A stretch of DNA of 64,000 nucleotides, from assembly GCA_003389215.1 (NCBI GenBank), contig QQVP01000055.1:93438-157437 (forward strand), in the 5' to 3' direction. The translations under genes were made by a program, and so were the position numbers. The DNA comes from Planctomycetota bacterium. Lineage in GTDB: Bacteria; Planctomycetota; Planctomycetia; Pirellulales; UBA7805. Every line of letters starts with the position of its first letter. Positions within the stretch are counted from its first letter, which is position 1. Under the pieces are notes generated by a model, which saw only the letters and a program-made list of their open reading frames with translations, was not told where the DNA came from and did no database searches. This document shows, one piece after another, positions 35,357 to 43,416 of the stretch.

Positions 35357-35521
35357 TGGTGCACCGTCGGCGGCGAAGGGTTCTCAAGCCAAGTCGGGGG
35401 CCGCGTGCCAAGTCGGGCAGGGCCTCAGCGGGCGATCGGCGACCGCCCTTTCTAAGCAGGATGCCGACTCTCGCGGTCGCTCGCTAGAGCCCCGCGACGC
35501 CGCGGCCGCAACCACCGCCCC

Positions 35522-36532
35522 TTACGCCGCGGCCACTGACGGCAGCGAGATGTAGATTCGGTAGGCCATGTAAGCGAAGTAGGTGGCGATGAACACGATA
35601 CCCCACGACCGATTGACGCCCCCGCGCAGCGCCGCGAGCAGCAAGAACAGGATCGAGACCAGCACGACCATCGCATAGTCCCGCACCTGATACAGATCGC
35701 CGCCGGTGCTCAAACCGCTCTGGCTGGCCAGCAACGTCGCGCTCAGCACAACCAGAACATTGGAGATGTTGCTCCCCAGCAGATTTCCCACGGCAATTCC
35801 GTGCTCGCCCTGACGGGCGGCAATCAGCGAGGCGAACGTGTCGGGCACACTGGTGCCGGCCGCCACGATCGTCAGACCGATCAGCGGAGCAGGGATGGAA
35901 AGCTGGCGAGCCGTTTCCACAGCGGCCTCGAGCACGACTCGACCGCCGGCGTAGAGCATCGCCACGCCCAGCAGAAACAGCCCCACGTGGGCCAGCAGCT
36001 TGCCACCGCCGACCACTTCGCCGTTCTCCTCGGGCCTGGCCCGGGCCCGACGCCGGAGCGTTACCAGGTAGGCGACCAGCAACCCCGCCAGCGGCGCCAG
36101 CGACCAGAACGGCAATCCCGCGGTGCCCCGGACGACGAGAAAGCCCAGGACGAGCGCTGCCGAGGTCACAGCCATCCAGCAATCGGCCCGAAACGAACGC
36201 CAATCGACCACGACCGAGGCGGCCAGCGCACACATGCCGAAGCCGACGCAAAAATTGGTTAGATTGCTGCCCGACACATTGGCCAGCGCGATCCCCGTCT
36301 CGCCGCGAAAGCCGGCAATGACGTTGACGAACATCTCCGGAGCACTGGTGCCAAAGGCCACGAGCGTTAGCCCGATGACCATCTTCGAGATTCCCAATGC
36401 CGTGGCGATCGTGACGGCGCCGCGAACCAGCCAGTGGGCCCCGTAATAGAGCAATACGCAGCCGACCAACAGAGCGCCGGCGAGTACCCACGGGGAACTT
36501 CCAGTGAGCGTGGGTACGAAAGCAATCAGCAA
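35522..36532 (-). CDS. Calcium/sodium antiporter, CaCA family (YrbG-like)
   Basis: Inner-membrane cation exchanger of 336 residues with two inverted five-helix halves. The alpha repeats are visible as GLTLVAFGTSAPEMFVN with SGSNLTN in the first half, and GLTIVAAGTSVPDTFASLIA with GSNISNVLVV in the second. The ion-binding Glu (PEM) and Asp (PDT) are kept. It begins at TTG 36532 with GGGAGAG about 6 bases upstream; no ATG fits. It is on the same strand as the small gene before DUF1080 but 165 bases away. Confidence 0.92.
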   Translation of the reverse strand: MLIAFVPTLTGSSPWVLAGALLVGCVLLYYGAHWLVRGAVTIATALGISKMVIGLTLVAFGTSAPEMFVNVIAGFRGETGIALANVSGSNLTNFCVGFGMCALAASVVVDWRSFRADCWMAVTSAALVLGFLVVRGTAGLPFWSLAPLAGLLVAYLVTLRRRARARPEENGEVVGGGKLLAHVGLFLLGVAMLYAGGRVVLEAAVETARQLSIPAPLIGLTIVAAGTSVPDTFASLIAARQGEHGIAVGNLLGSNISNVLVVLSATLLASQSGLSTGGDLYQVRDYAMVVLVSILFLLLAALRGGVNRSWGIVFIATYFAYMAYRIYISLPSVAAA

Positions 36533-36671
36533 GTGGTCTCTCCCGCGCTGCCGTGACTCGACGACTCGCCGTCCAGTGCGATCGGTCGCGCCGGCCGAAG
36601 TGCGGATTCAAGGACCGTAGAGGGACCGTGGTCGAAGGTCCCCCGGCGCCGAGCTGCCGTGGAGCGTCGGG

Positions 36672-36893
36672 TCAGACGAGTTCAACCGTCTTCTTGCGAC
36701 CCTCTTCCTCAATGTGAACCTTGTCCTCGCGGGCGAGCCATCCGAGAGCCTGCATCACCGTGTCGCGCGGCGCGTCGATCTGCTTGATCAACTGCGTCAT
36801 GCTCAACGGGCCCGATGCATCAAGCAATTGCCATACTTCTCCCGCCGTTTCGCCAATCTGCTTTACCGCGCTGTCGTCGACCGCAGTCGCCAT
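36672..36893 (-). CDS. DUF2582-type winged-helix protein
   Basis: A 73-residue protein starting at 36893 with GGAGG about 8 bases upstream. The sequence IGETAGEVWQLLDASGPLSM, then a recognition helix (PRDTVMQALGWLAREDK) and a C-terminal wing, matches the winged helix-turn-helix DUF2582 family found in Bacteroidetes and planctomycetes. Function is unknown; it may bind DNA. Longer in-frame forms reaching 37064 are unconserved. Confidence 0.82.
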   Translation of the reverse strand: MATAVDDSAVKQIGETAGEVWQLLDASGPLSMTQLIKQIDAPRDTVMQALGWLAREDKVHIEEEGRKKTVELV

Positions 36894-37202
36894 CGGTCCT
36901 ACCTCCGCTGCAAATGATCCGTTTACCAGCGTCCAACAACTGCCTTCCCGCGTTCGCAGTCGGACCGCTGCGAAATTATAGCTCGCAGCGCAAGGCCTTG
37001 AAAGCAGACGACGCGGTCGCGTCGCGCCGAACGTAGCGATCGTGCCACCGGAGCGCACCACCAACGCCTACCATGTGCAGCGCGTCCGTCGACGAATCAA
37101 TTCCGACCGATGAACGGGCGGCCGGACGAACGAACGGGGGGCTGTCCAGAGGGGCAACGGTCCGATTAGCGACCGCCGCAAGACAAGAAGAGCGAGCGGC
37201 GC

Positions 37203-37245
37203 AAAAAAAGAGCCCGATCGGCTCTGCGGGGTTAGCCGATCGGGC
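37203..37245 (-). terminator. Strong Rho-independent terminator
   Basis: Read on the minus strand, GCCCGATCGGCT (37245-37234) pairs perfectly with AGCCGATCGGGC (37223-37212) over 12 bp with a 10-nt loop, followed by TCTTTTTTT. It is the best terminator in the window by stem and T run. Confidence 0.85.
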
Positions 37246-37408
37246 ACTCGTTGACCGTGAAAAACTGGCTGCTGCCCGATGTGGGATAATGGTCGCCGTA
37301 CCTTGGCGATCGGTTGCCTAAGATTCACAGTGCGTCGCGTCGCCCGGTTACGGGAACGGTCTGGCGGACGCGGGAATCCGCCAGACCTGTGGGTCGAACG
37401 CGATTGTT
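37203..37408 (-). ncRNA. Candidate sigma-54-dependent small RNA, ~206 nt
   Basis: On the minus strand a sigma-54-like promoter (37434-37419) predicts a start near 37408, and a strong Rho-independent terminator ends at 37203. Between them a perfect 11-bp hairpin (arms 37377-37387 and 37358-37368, loop 8) lies at about +22 to +51. No long frame with a Shine-Dalgarno is present. The nearest upstream gene on this strand ends at 37631, so the terminator is 385 bases from any coding end. I infer a structured small RNA; a long 3' UTR of the upstream gene is the alternative. Confidence 0.45.
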
Positions 37409-37418
37409 GAATCTCTCT

Positions 37419-37434
37419 TGCATCCGGCGTGCCA
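37419..37434 (-). promoter_or_regulatory. Sigma-54-like promoter on the minus strand
   Basis: Read on the minus strand, TGGCACG (37434-37428), four bases, then ATGCA (37423-37419). Only the first base of the -12 box departs from TTGCW, and the GG-N10-GC spacing is exact. It points away from the 37631-38053 gene into non-coding DNA ending at the terminator. The remaining part of the 737-base gap (36894-37630) holds no gene I can support. Confidence 0.45.
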
Positions 37435-37630
37435 AACGACCTCGCTCCACGACCGGGACCCCGAGGAACTTGAGCGAAATCGTGCAGAAATCACTTTTTT
37501 TTCGAGTCACTGCCGGCGACGAAAACGCGCGGGAGCCCTGTCCGACTGCCGGCACTGCCAGCAGTTCTTTGTAAGAGCTACAAGGGAGCTGGCACCGCGA
37601 TCGTAATTTCGAGAATCGAGAAACGGCCAG

Positions 37631-38053
37631 CTAACGCATCAAACTGGCCGTGATCGCGGCGAAAACCGGCGAAATCTGATCGAATTCGCGATCTTCCGCC
37701 TGCCACAAGATCACGTAAGTCGCATCGCCGTGCTCGCAGGCCCGCACGCTCGCCGAGTTGGTCAAGTCGAGGCAATAGAAGTTCATGTCGTAACCGGTCA
37801 ACTCGACGCCCTCGACCGAATCGCGCGCCGGAACGACCTCGAGGTCTTCATACTCGCTCCGCATCGCCTCGACCGCAGCACCGGCCAGCTCGTCGGGCGG
37901 GCTCAGCGGGGGCTGAATGTTCAACGACCAGAAGGCCCCACCCGGACTGTAAACGGTAATCGTGTCGCCGCCGGCGCGGGCCTCTTCCTCGTCGAGTTGC
38001 CACGACTCGGGGTACTCGAAGCGGATTCCCAGTTGTTCGAAGACTGCTGGCAT
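37631..38053 (-). CDS. Hypothetical protein, PsbP/DUF1795-like
   Basis: A 140-residue protein starting at 38053 with MPAVFEQLGIRFEYPESWQL. No signal peptide is present. The pattern of a strand with a YPESW motif, then a VYSPGGAFWSLNIQPPLSPP strand, an amphipathic helix (LAGAAVEAMRSEYED) and the ending FAAITASLMR, resembles the PsbP/DUF1795-type fold in which a short protein is evaluated for sudden response to stress; this is only a fold-level guess. It is divergent from the TPR lipoprotein gene. Confidence 0.62.
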   Translation of the reverse strand: MPAVFEQLGIRFEYPESWQLDEEEARAGGDTITVYSPGGAFWSLNIQPPLSPPDELAGAAVEAMRSEYEDLEVVPARDSVEGVELTGYDMNFYCLDLTNSASVRACEHGDATYVILWQAEDREFDQISPVFAAITASLMR

Positions 38054-38303
38054 CGGAGCTGAAGCGACCGCCGCGGGAAGACCATTCTGCCGGCACCACG
38101 GCCGGTTCCTCAGCAATCCTAGCAGATTGAGCAGTGCCGCAGCAGCGGGCAGAACTAGCTGCCTGCGCGCGGGGCACTCCGCTGCGCCGCTGCGCGAACG
38201 GCGTCGTTTCCCTTGTTCCCCATGGCCGCGCTTGCTACCATCGCGACCCCAAAATAGACCCCGATCTGCCAAATTGCGGTCCCTGCGGCCGCTGGCCTTG
38301 CCC

Positions 38304-39110
38304 ATGCGCTTCCGCAAATCGACGCACGCCCGATCGCCGACCCGCGACCACCTTCATGGTCGCAGGCGTTGTCGCGGCGCGCGGGGTCTCTGGTTGTGCG
38401 TCGTGCTTCTCTGCGGAGCGCCGCTCACCGGCTGCCGAGTCCTGCCGTGGCAACACGGGCCCGCTTCGAAGTCGGTGACCACGTGTCGCGAGCTAACGCA
38501 CCAGGGTCTGGCCGCGATGCAGCGTGGCGATTGGCAACAGGCCGAACTCATGCTGGCCGATGCGATCGAATCGTGCCCCGTCGACGCCCAGGCCCGCTCG
38601 TACTACGCCGACGTGTTGGCAAACCGCGGCGAGCTTGACCTCGCCATTGCCCAATTGGAAGTCGCCCGCGATCTTTCCGCAGGCGATCCCGACCTCATCG
38701 TCCGCACCGGGCAGATGCACTTGCGACTGGGGCAAATCAATCAGGCCGAAACACGAGCCGCCATGGCCCTGCGGGCGACACCCGACTCGGCCGACGCCTG
38801 GGCCCTGCGGGGTCGCGTGTGGCTGGCCCGAGGCGACTTCCCTCGCGCGCTGGCCGATCTGCAGCGGGCCCTCGGCTACCGTCCGAACGATCGACAACTG
38901 CTCGGCGAACTGGCCGACCTCTATCTCCGGCTCAACAAGCCCGAACAGGCCCTGCTGAGCCTACAGACGCTCGTCGACACCTATCCCACCGGCGAAGAAC
39001 CGCCCGATCTCCTGCACCGCCAGGGAGAGGTCCTCCAGCGGCTCGAGCGTCCTGAGGATGCGGCGGCCCGTTTTGCCGAAGCCGCCCGCCGCGGCGGGGC
39101 GCGCCGATAA
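38304..39110 (+). CDS. TPR-repeat lipoprotein
   Basis: A 268-residue protein from ATG 38304. A basic N-terminal stretch and a hydrophobic segment (LWLCVVLLCGAPLTGC) end in a lipobox, so the mature protein is probably anchored through Cys. Five or so tetratricopeptide repeats follow (CRELTHQGLAAMQRGDWQQA, ARSYYADVLANRGELDLAIA, ADAWALRGRVWLARGDFPRA, LLGELADLYLRLNKPEQALL). It is probably a periplasmic scaffolding protein. It is divergent from the hypothetical gene at 37631-38053, 250 bases away. Confidence 0.8.
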   Translation: MRFRKSTHARSPTRDHLHGRRRCRGARGLWLCVVLLCGAPLTGCRVLPWQHGPASKSVTTCRELTHQGLAAMQRGDWQQAELMLADAIESCPVDAQARSYYADVLANRGELDLAIAQLEVARDLSAGDPDLIVRTGQMHLRLGQINQAETRAAMALRATPDSADAWALRGRVWLARGDFPRALADLQRALGYRPNDRQLLGELADLYLRLNKPEQALLSLQTLVDTYPTGEEPPDLLHRQGEVLQRLERPEDAAARFAEAARRGGARR

Positions 39111-39361
39111 GCTAGACTTGGTACCGCGAGCGGGGCGGTTCGTGTTTCTATAGCTGGGTCGGATTTCCCCGCCGTCAAAGTCGTTACGACGGTCACAGCC
39201 TGTTTGACGCTTGCCTTTTCACGGGCTACGGTTTCTCGACACGGAATCAATCGAGGGCGGGGCCCAGGCGACTTTCGCCGATCCGCGGCGACCCGTCCCC
39301 CCGGACAACCCCAGGCCAACTCGCGCGCCCCGCGAGGCGGCGGGGAGAAGAAGAGGACAAG

Positions 39362-39598
39362 ATGACGGAAATTACGCTGACCGACGCCCAGGCATTTGTC
39401 GATCGCCGCAGCTACGAACCGACCGATTCGCCCGTCGACCGCGAGCGACGTCAGTTCACCAACAGCCACGACGGCCTCTCGCCGGAAGCTCGTGAGCTCG
39501 CCCAGGCGATCGATTCCTACAAGCTTCGCCATCGTCGTCGCTTCATCACCTTCGAAGAGATGTACGATGTGATCGCCTCGCTGGGCTATCACAAGTAG
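39362..39598 (+). CDS. Small conserved hypothetical protein
   Basis: A 78-residue hydrophilic protein with no signal peptide, ending in SYKLRHRRRFITFEEMYDVI and then ASLGYHK. GAGAAGAAGAGG lies just before ATG 39362. Codon use follows its neighbours and the compact basic C-terminal helix looks conserved, so I accept it as real. I do not recognise the family. The 250 bases upstream hold an inverted repeat (CGTCAAA and TTTGACG near 39175-39210) but no gene. Confidence 0.7.
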   Translation: MTEITLTDAQAFVDRRSYEPTDSPVDRERRQFTNSHDGLSPEARELAQAIDSYKLRHRRRFITFEEMYDVIASLGYHK

Positions 39599-39660
39599 GG
39601 CTTCGCTCGTGCGGCTGCGGTGCGGTCGCGGTCGAGCTGCCGAGACGTTACGCCGAGACG

Positions 39661-41049
39661 TTACTTCGTGGCGGACTTGAGCTCCGCCATCAGCTTCCGC
39701 ATGCCCTGCTGTACCAGCTCTTCGGCCACCGGCTGGCACGGCATCCAAGGCGGGCGATTCGCCATGAATCCCCACGCCTCGTAGCCGCCCGCGGTGCCCA
39801 ACTCGTAGGCCTCCCTCGTCGCCACGTACGGCCCGATGCCATTGACGTGAATCAGGACGAAGGTGTGCTCGAACGGGGAGTGTTCTTCGGCAAACAGCTG
39901 ATACTCCGCGAACATCTCGCAGCCGAAGGTAAAGAAGCAGAGCTCGTCGCCCACGGCCACGGCCCGCATGGGGAAGTCGAGAAACCTCGGCTCACCGCTC
40001 TCCGCGACTTTCAACAGCGCCTGATAGCGGCGATTGTCCGGCTCGCGCGCGAGCACGGCACGGCATGCTTCGACCGAGGGCGGATCCTGCAGCGGCAACT
40101 TCAACGTGAGATCGCGCGAGCGGATCGCTCCGGCTGCAATCGTCTCCTCCGACTCGAGTGCCCGGCTGACCGACGTGGCCAACGACAAACCCGCCGCATC
40201 GCTGGCGGCAACTCCACCCGCCAGGGGATAGCCGTTGATGTTGCCACAGGCCGCCTGGGCAAACATGAAGACGCCCTCCGGCTGGCCTCGAGTCGCCAGC
40301 AACTTCCGCAAGTGATCCACCGCGAAGCCGGGAAAGTCGGGGCCGACCGCCTTGCTCGTGCCATGTACGATGACGGGATGGGCCGCGTGCGAGAAGAGCA
40401 CGCCGATACGCTGGTCGTCGTCGTCCCGAGCACTCAGCACATCGACCCAGGGCACGATCGCCCCGTCGGGATTCGGAGACATGATGACGCGTCCGTCGCG
40501 GAGCAGTCGCCGGTTGTAACCGATCTGGGCCGGCGCTCGGCTCACCTGCAACGTCGCGGGCCGCGCTGCCTCCGCCGCCTCCTTCACCAGCCGTGCGATC
40601 TCGCCCGTCAGCCAGGCGGCCGATTCCTCGGACATCTTCCGTCCGTCGACGCCGGGCGCGTTGTGGGTTTGGCTGGCACAGATCAGCACGTTCTCCGACG
40701 CGATGCCGGTCGCTTCGTGGATCGCGGCGATCAGTCCGTCGCAGTACGCGTAACTGAACGTTCCCATGTCGGCCGTGACAATCGCCAGCTGCTGGGCACC
40801 GTGCTGGAGAACGAGCGCTCGGGCGTACAGATCGGCATAGACTTCCGGCCGATCTTTGACCCGCGTGATGATCGTTTCCGCGGCCCCGCACTGAAGCGTT
40901 GCGGCTGCGTCCGCGCCGCCGTGTGGTGGCGGCTCCTCGGCCACCAGAGGTGCCGACGACACCGCCCCGGCGAAGAGCCCGACCAGGACGATCATCGATC
41001 GCCAAGCGATGCGAACACGATCGGGCGACAGGCAGGGCACACTGGGCAT
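39661..41049 (-). CDS. Neutral/alkaline ceramidase N-terminal-domain protein, secreted
   Basis: A 462-residue exported hydrolase with a signal peptide (SMIVLVGLFAGAVSSAPLVA). The family features are CGAAETIITRVKD near the start, a conserved stretch with ICASQTHNAPGVDG (zinc-site His), SHAAHPVIVHGTSKAVGPDF and FMFAQAACGNINGYP. The family cleaves ceramide amide bonds in some members. Planctomycetes carry many copies with unknown substrates, so the true substrate here is open. Confidence 0.85.
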   Translation of the reverse strand: MPSVPCLSPDRVRIAWRSMIVLVGLFAGAVSSAPLVAEEPPPHGGADAAATLQCGAAETIITRVKDRPEVYADLYARALVLQHGAQQLAIVTADMGTFSYAYCDGLIAAIHEATGIASENVLICASQTHNAPGVDGRKMSEESAAWLTGEIARLVKEAAEAARPATLQVSRAPAQIGYNRRLLRDGRVIMSPNPDGAIVPWVDVLSARDDDDQRIGVLFSHAAHPVIVHGTSKAVGPDFPGFAVDHLRKLLATRGQPEGVFMFAQAACGNINGYPLAGGVAASDAAGLSLATSVSRALESEETIAAGAIRSRDLTLKLPLQDPPSVEACRAVLAREPDNRRYQALLKVAESGEPRFLDFPMRAVAVGDELCFFTFGCEMFAEYQLFAEEHSPFEHTFVLIHVNGIGPYVATREAYELGTAGGYEAWGFMANRPPWMPCQPVAEELVQQGMRKLMAELKSATK

Positions 41050-41146
41050 GGCAGCGACTCCCGGAAAAGGAATGCGCCGGCGCGGCCGCGGCGCGAGCGT
41101 GCATCTTACCCCGTCGAGATTGAATTGCGAGCCTTCGCCGGGGCCG

Positions 41147-41536
41147 TCACCACGACCGCTTGATCCACTGCACGTACTCGATCACATTGTGATCGGGATC
41201 GGCAAAGTAGAGCCAGCGAACCTCGCCCGGCACCTCGAGCGGTCCGCGGAGAATGGGAACGCCCTGCCGAACCAGCGCCTCGGCGCTGGCATCGAGGTCC
41301 TCGACCGCCAGCGCCAGATGCGGGCAATAGGGCGGCACCGCGGCCGAACTGGTGAACGAGCCGTCGAGCTTAGCCAACAACTCGAGGTACACGTCCCCCA
41401 ACTTGAGGAAGGCGCACGCTTCGCCTTCCTCTTCGTTGCGGTGCTGCCACGACTCGACGAAACCGAGCCGTTCGACATAGAAACGGACCGAGGCGTCGAG
41501 GTCGGCAACCTCGCAGGCAACGTGATCGATTCGCAT
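41147..41536 (-). CDS. VOC-family (glyoxalase/bleomycin-resistance-like) protein
   Basis: A 129-residue vicinal-oxygen-chelate protein with two beta-alpha-beta-beta-beta units. MRIDHVACEVADLDASVRFY (first metal His5), VYLELLAKLD, CPHLALAVEDLDASAEAL (His) and WLYFADPDHNVIEYVQW (Glu) give the metal-ligand pattern. Resembles methylmalonyl-CoA epimerase or glyoxalase I; the exact reaction is unknown. A 15-bp tandem repeat lies immediately upstream of its start. Confidence 0.85.
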   Translation of the reverse strand: MRIDHVACEVADLDASVRFYVERLGFVESWQHRNEEEGEACAFLKLGDVYLELLAKLDGSFTSSAAVPPYCPHLALAVEDLDASAEALVRQGVPILRGPLEVPGEVRWLYFADPDHNVIEYVQWIKRSW

Positions 41537-41542
41537 AACTCA

Positions 41543-41602
41543 GGTCTGCCCGTCGTCGGTCTGCCCGTCGTCGGTCTGCCCGTCGTCGGTCTGCCCGTCG
41601 TC
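41543..41602. repeat. Four exact copies of a 15-bp tandem repeat
   Basis: GGTCTGCCCGTCGTC is repeated four times without change at 41543-41557, 41558-41572, 41573-41587 and 41588-41602. It lies just upstream of the VOC gene start and downstream of the peroxidase stop, both on the minus strand. Identical copies suggest recent slippage. Confidence 0.95.
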
Positions 41603-41658
41603 CAAGACGCTGTGAGAGTTCGGACCCTGTGACCGTTCACAATCCGGCCGTCGCGTTC

Positions 41659-42981
41659 CTACTCCGGCAGTCGCCCTTGCTCGACCGGCGTGAACTCACC
41701 CGTGCAGGCCTCCATGAAGGCCACCAGGTCTTTCATATCCTGCTCGGAGAGATTGAGCTTGCGGACGTCCTTGCTGAGGTGCTCGTTGGGATGCCCGCCC
41801 TCGTTGTACCAGGCCACAACTTCGGCCAGGGTCTTTTGCGAACCGTCGTGCATGTAGGGCGCCGTGAGCGCGACGTTGCGAATCGTGGGCGTCTTGAATG
41901 CGCCCGTATCGGCGGCGACCTTGGTCACCTCGAAACGCCCGAGGTCCGGCTTCTCCTTGTCCATGCCGACGCCCAGATTGTGGTACTTCTCATCGCTCAG
42001 GTTCGCTCCCACGTGACAAGCGGTGCATTGCCCACGATTGCCGAAGAAGATCTCGCGACCACGGATTGCGCTCTCGCTCATCGGGTGTTTCTCGCTCGCG
42101 GCGAGGGCCTTTTCGTAATCGGCAACCAAATCCGGTTCGTCTGCGCGAAGTCCTTCCAGATCGTCGATGTCTTCACCGATCACTTCCCTCAGCGACCGCA
42201 CCGGTTCGTAGTAATCGAACGGCGAGGGGCCGGTCACGATCGTGCGTTCGAAGGCCGCGATTGCCTTGCCGACGTTGTCGATATTCAGGCCATCTTCGAA
42301 GATCGTGTCGAACTGCAGCTTATAGCCGGGAACCTCCGCCAACGTGGCCACGCAGTTCTCATGCGTATTGCCCATCTCGATGGGGTTCGCAATCGGACCG
42401 ACCGCCTGCTCTTCCAGCGAGGCCGCCCGGCCATCCCAAAACTGAGCCGCGCTCAGGATGCGATTATAGCTGGCCGGCGAGTTGCGACCGCCTTCCTGAT
42501 CGTCGATACCGACACCGAACTGCGTTTGCCGCGTGTAGCCTTCGTCGGGGTGATGACACGACGCGCAACTTATCGTTCCGTCCTTGGACAACCGGCCGTC
42601 GAAATAAAGCTGACGACCGAGTTCGATTTTGGCCCGGGTCAGCGGGTTCTCCGCCAGACCGACCATCGATTCCTGGCCCGCAGCCAAGCCCATGGGCAGC
42701 GTCACCTGCAGCGTGCGATGATTCGACGCATCGGCCAGCCAGGCCTTGATCTCGTCGAGCTTCAGCGGACCATCTCCAGGAATTCCACTGGTGAGTTCGT
42801 CGGAACCGAGCATGACCTCGGTGCTCTTTTCCGAGTCGGTCGGCGGCGCATCGTTGATCACTTTCTGCGCCGTCACGTCAGCGACTTGCTCTCCGCTTGT
42901 GCAGCCGCCAAGTGTGACCGCGGCCAGCAAAAGAATGCCCAACATGGATAACCAGACCGCTTGCTGCGAGTGGCTGCGCAT
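41659..42981 (-). CDS. Di-haem cytochrome-c peroxidase-like lipoprotein
   Basis: A 440-residue periplasmic protein with lipobox LGGC (Cys27). Two c-type haem sites, CASCH (139-143) and CTACH (319-323), the GRQLYFDGRLSKDGTISCAS segment and NVALTAPYMHDGSQKTLAEV define the MauG/CcpA di-haem peroxidase family, which reduces hydrogen peroxide or oxidises a protein partner. Residues about 255-300 are a charged, family-specific insert between the haem domains. It is divergent from rlmKL. Confidence 0.92.
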   Translation of the reverse strand: MRSHSQQAVWLSMLGILLLAAVTLGGCTSGEQVADVTAQKVINDAPPTDSEKSTEVMLGSDELTSGIPGDGPLKLDEIKAWLADASNHRTLQVTLPMGLAAGQESMVGLAENPLTRAKIELGRQLYFDGRLSKDGTISCASCHHPDEGYTRQTQFGVGIDDQEGGRNSPASYNRILSAAQFWDGRAASLEEQAVGPIANPIEMGNTHENCVATLAEVPGYKLQFDTIFEDGLNIDNVGKAIAAFERTIVTGPSPFDYYEPVRSLREVIGEDIDDLEGLRADEPDLVADYEKALAASEKHPMSESAIRGREIFFGNRGQCTACHVGANLSDEKYHNLGVGMDKEKPDLGRFEVTKVAADTGAFKTPTIRNVALTAPYMHDGSQKTLAEVVAWYNEGGHPNEHLSKDVRKLNLSEQDMKDLVAFMEACTGEFTPVEQGRLPE

Positions 42982-43416
42982 GGTTTCTTGCTCCTGTCGA
43001 AACCGCCACGGCTACCTCGCTTCTCGCTGGGTGCCGCAACGTCGAGGGTATTGAACAGGTTCCTAGCGGCAAATAGATCCGCAAAGAATGGGCTCTTAGT
43101 ATAGCGGCGCCATCGTGGAGCGACCAGTGGAGCGAGCGCGCGGACAACCTGGAGATTCAAAATGGGGAGCGCGCCAGGAAGCGCGGGGCGCGCCGCCTCG
43201 ATCGATGACTCTTTCGGCTGGTCCTCACTCATCGAGGGTACCCTTATACTGAGGTCAGCTGTGCCCTGCGGCCAGCGTGTGCGCCATGTAGCCTGGATCT
43301 CCCCGACAAGCGGGTGCGCGGCGGTTGATCATCGGCTCCGCCCGAACACTTCAGCGGGTCGGTTCGAGAGGCCCGCCGGCGGTCCAGGCAACCTGAACTT
43401 GGGAGTCGATCGAAAG
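42982..43416. other. Gap between divergent peroxidase and rlmKL genes
   Basis: The frame of rlmKL stays open back to 43162, but the extra residues are unlike any family member. A TATACT box (43245-43250) lacks a -35 partner. Otherwise I see nothing. Confidence 0.3.

Noticed and set aside
37485..37500. Plus-strand T8 run as a terminator
   Set aside because: The only stem before it is three base pairs, so it would not terminate.
43162..43416. 85-residue extension of RlmKL
   Set aside because: The family starts at the THUMP strand near TTG 43417; the extension has no conserved pattern.
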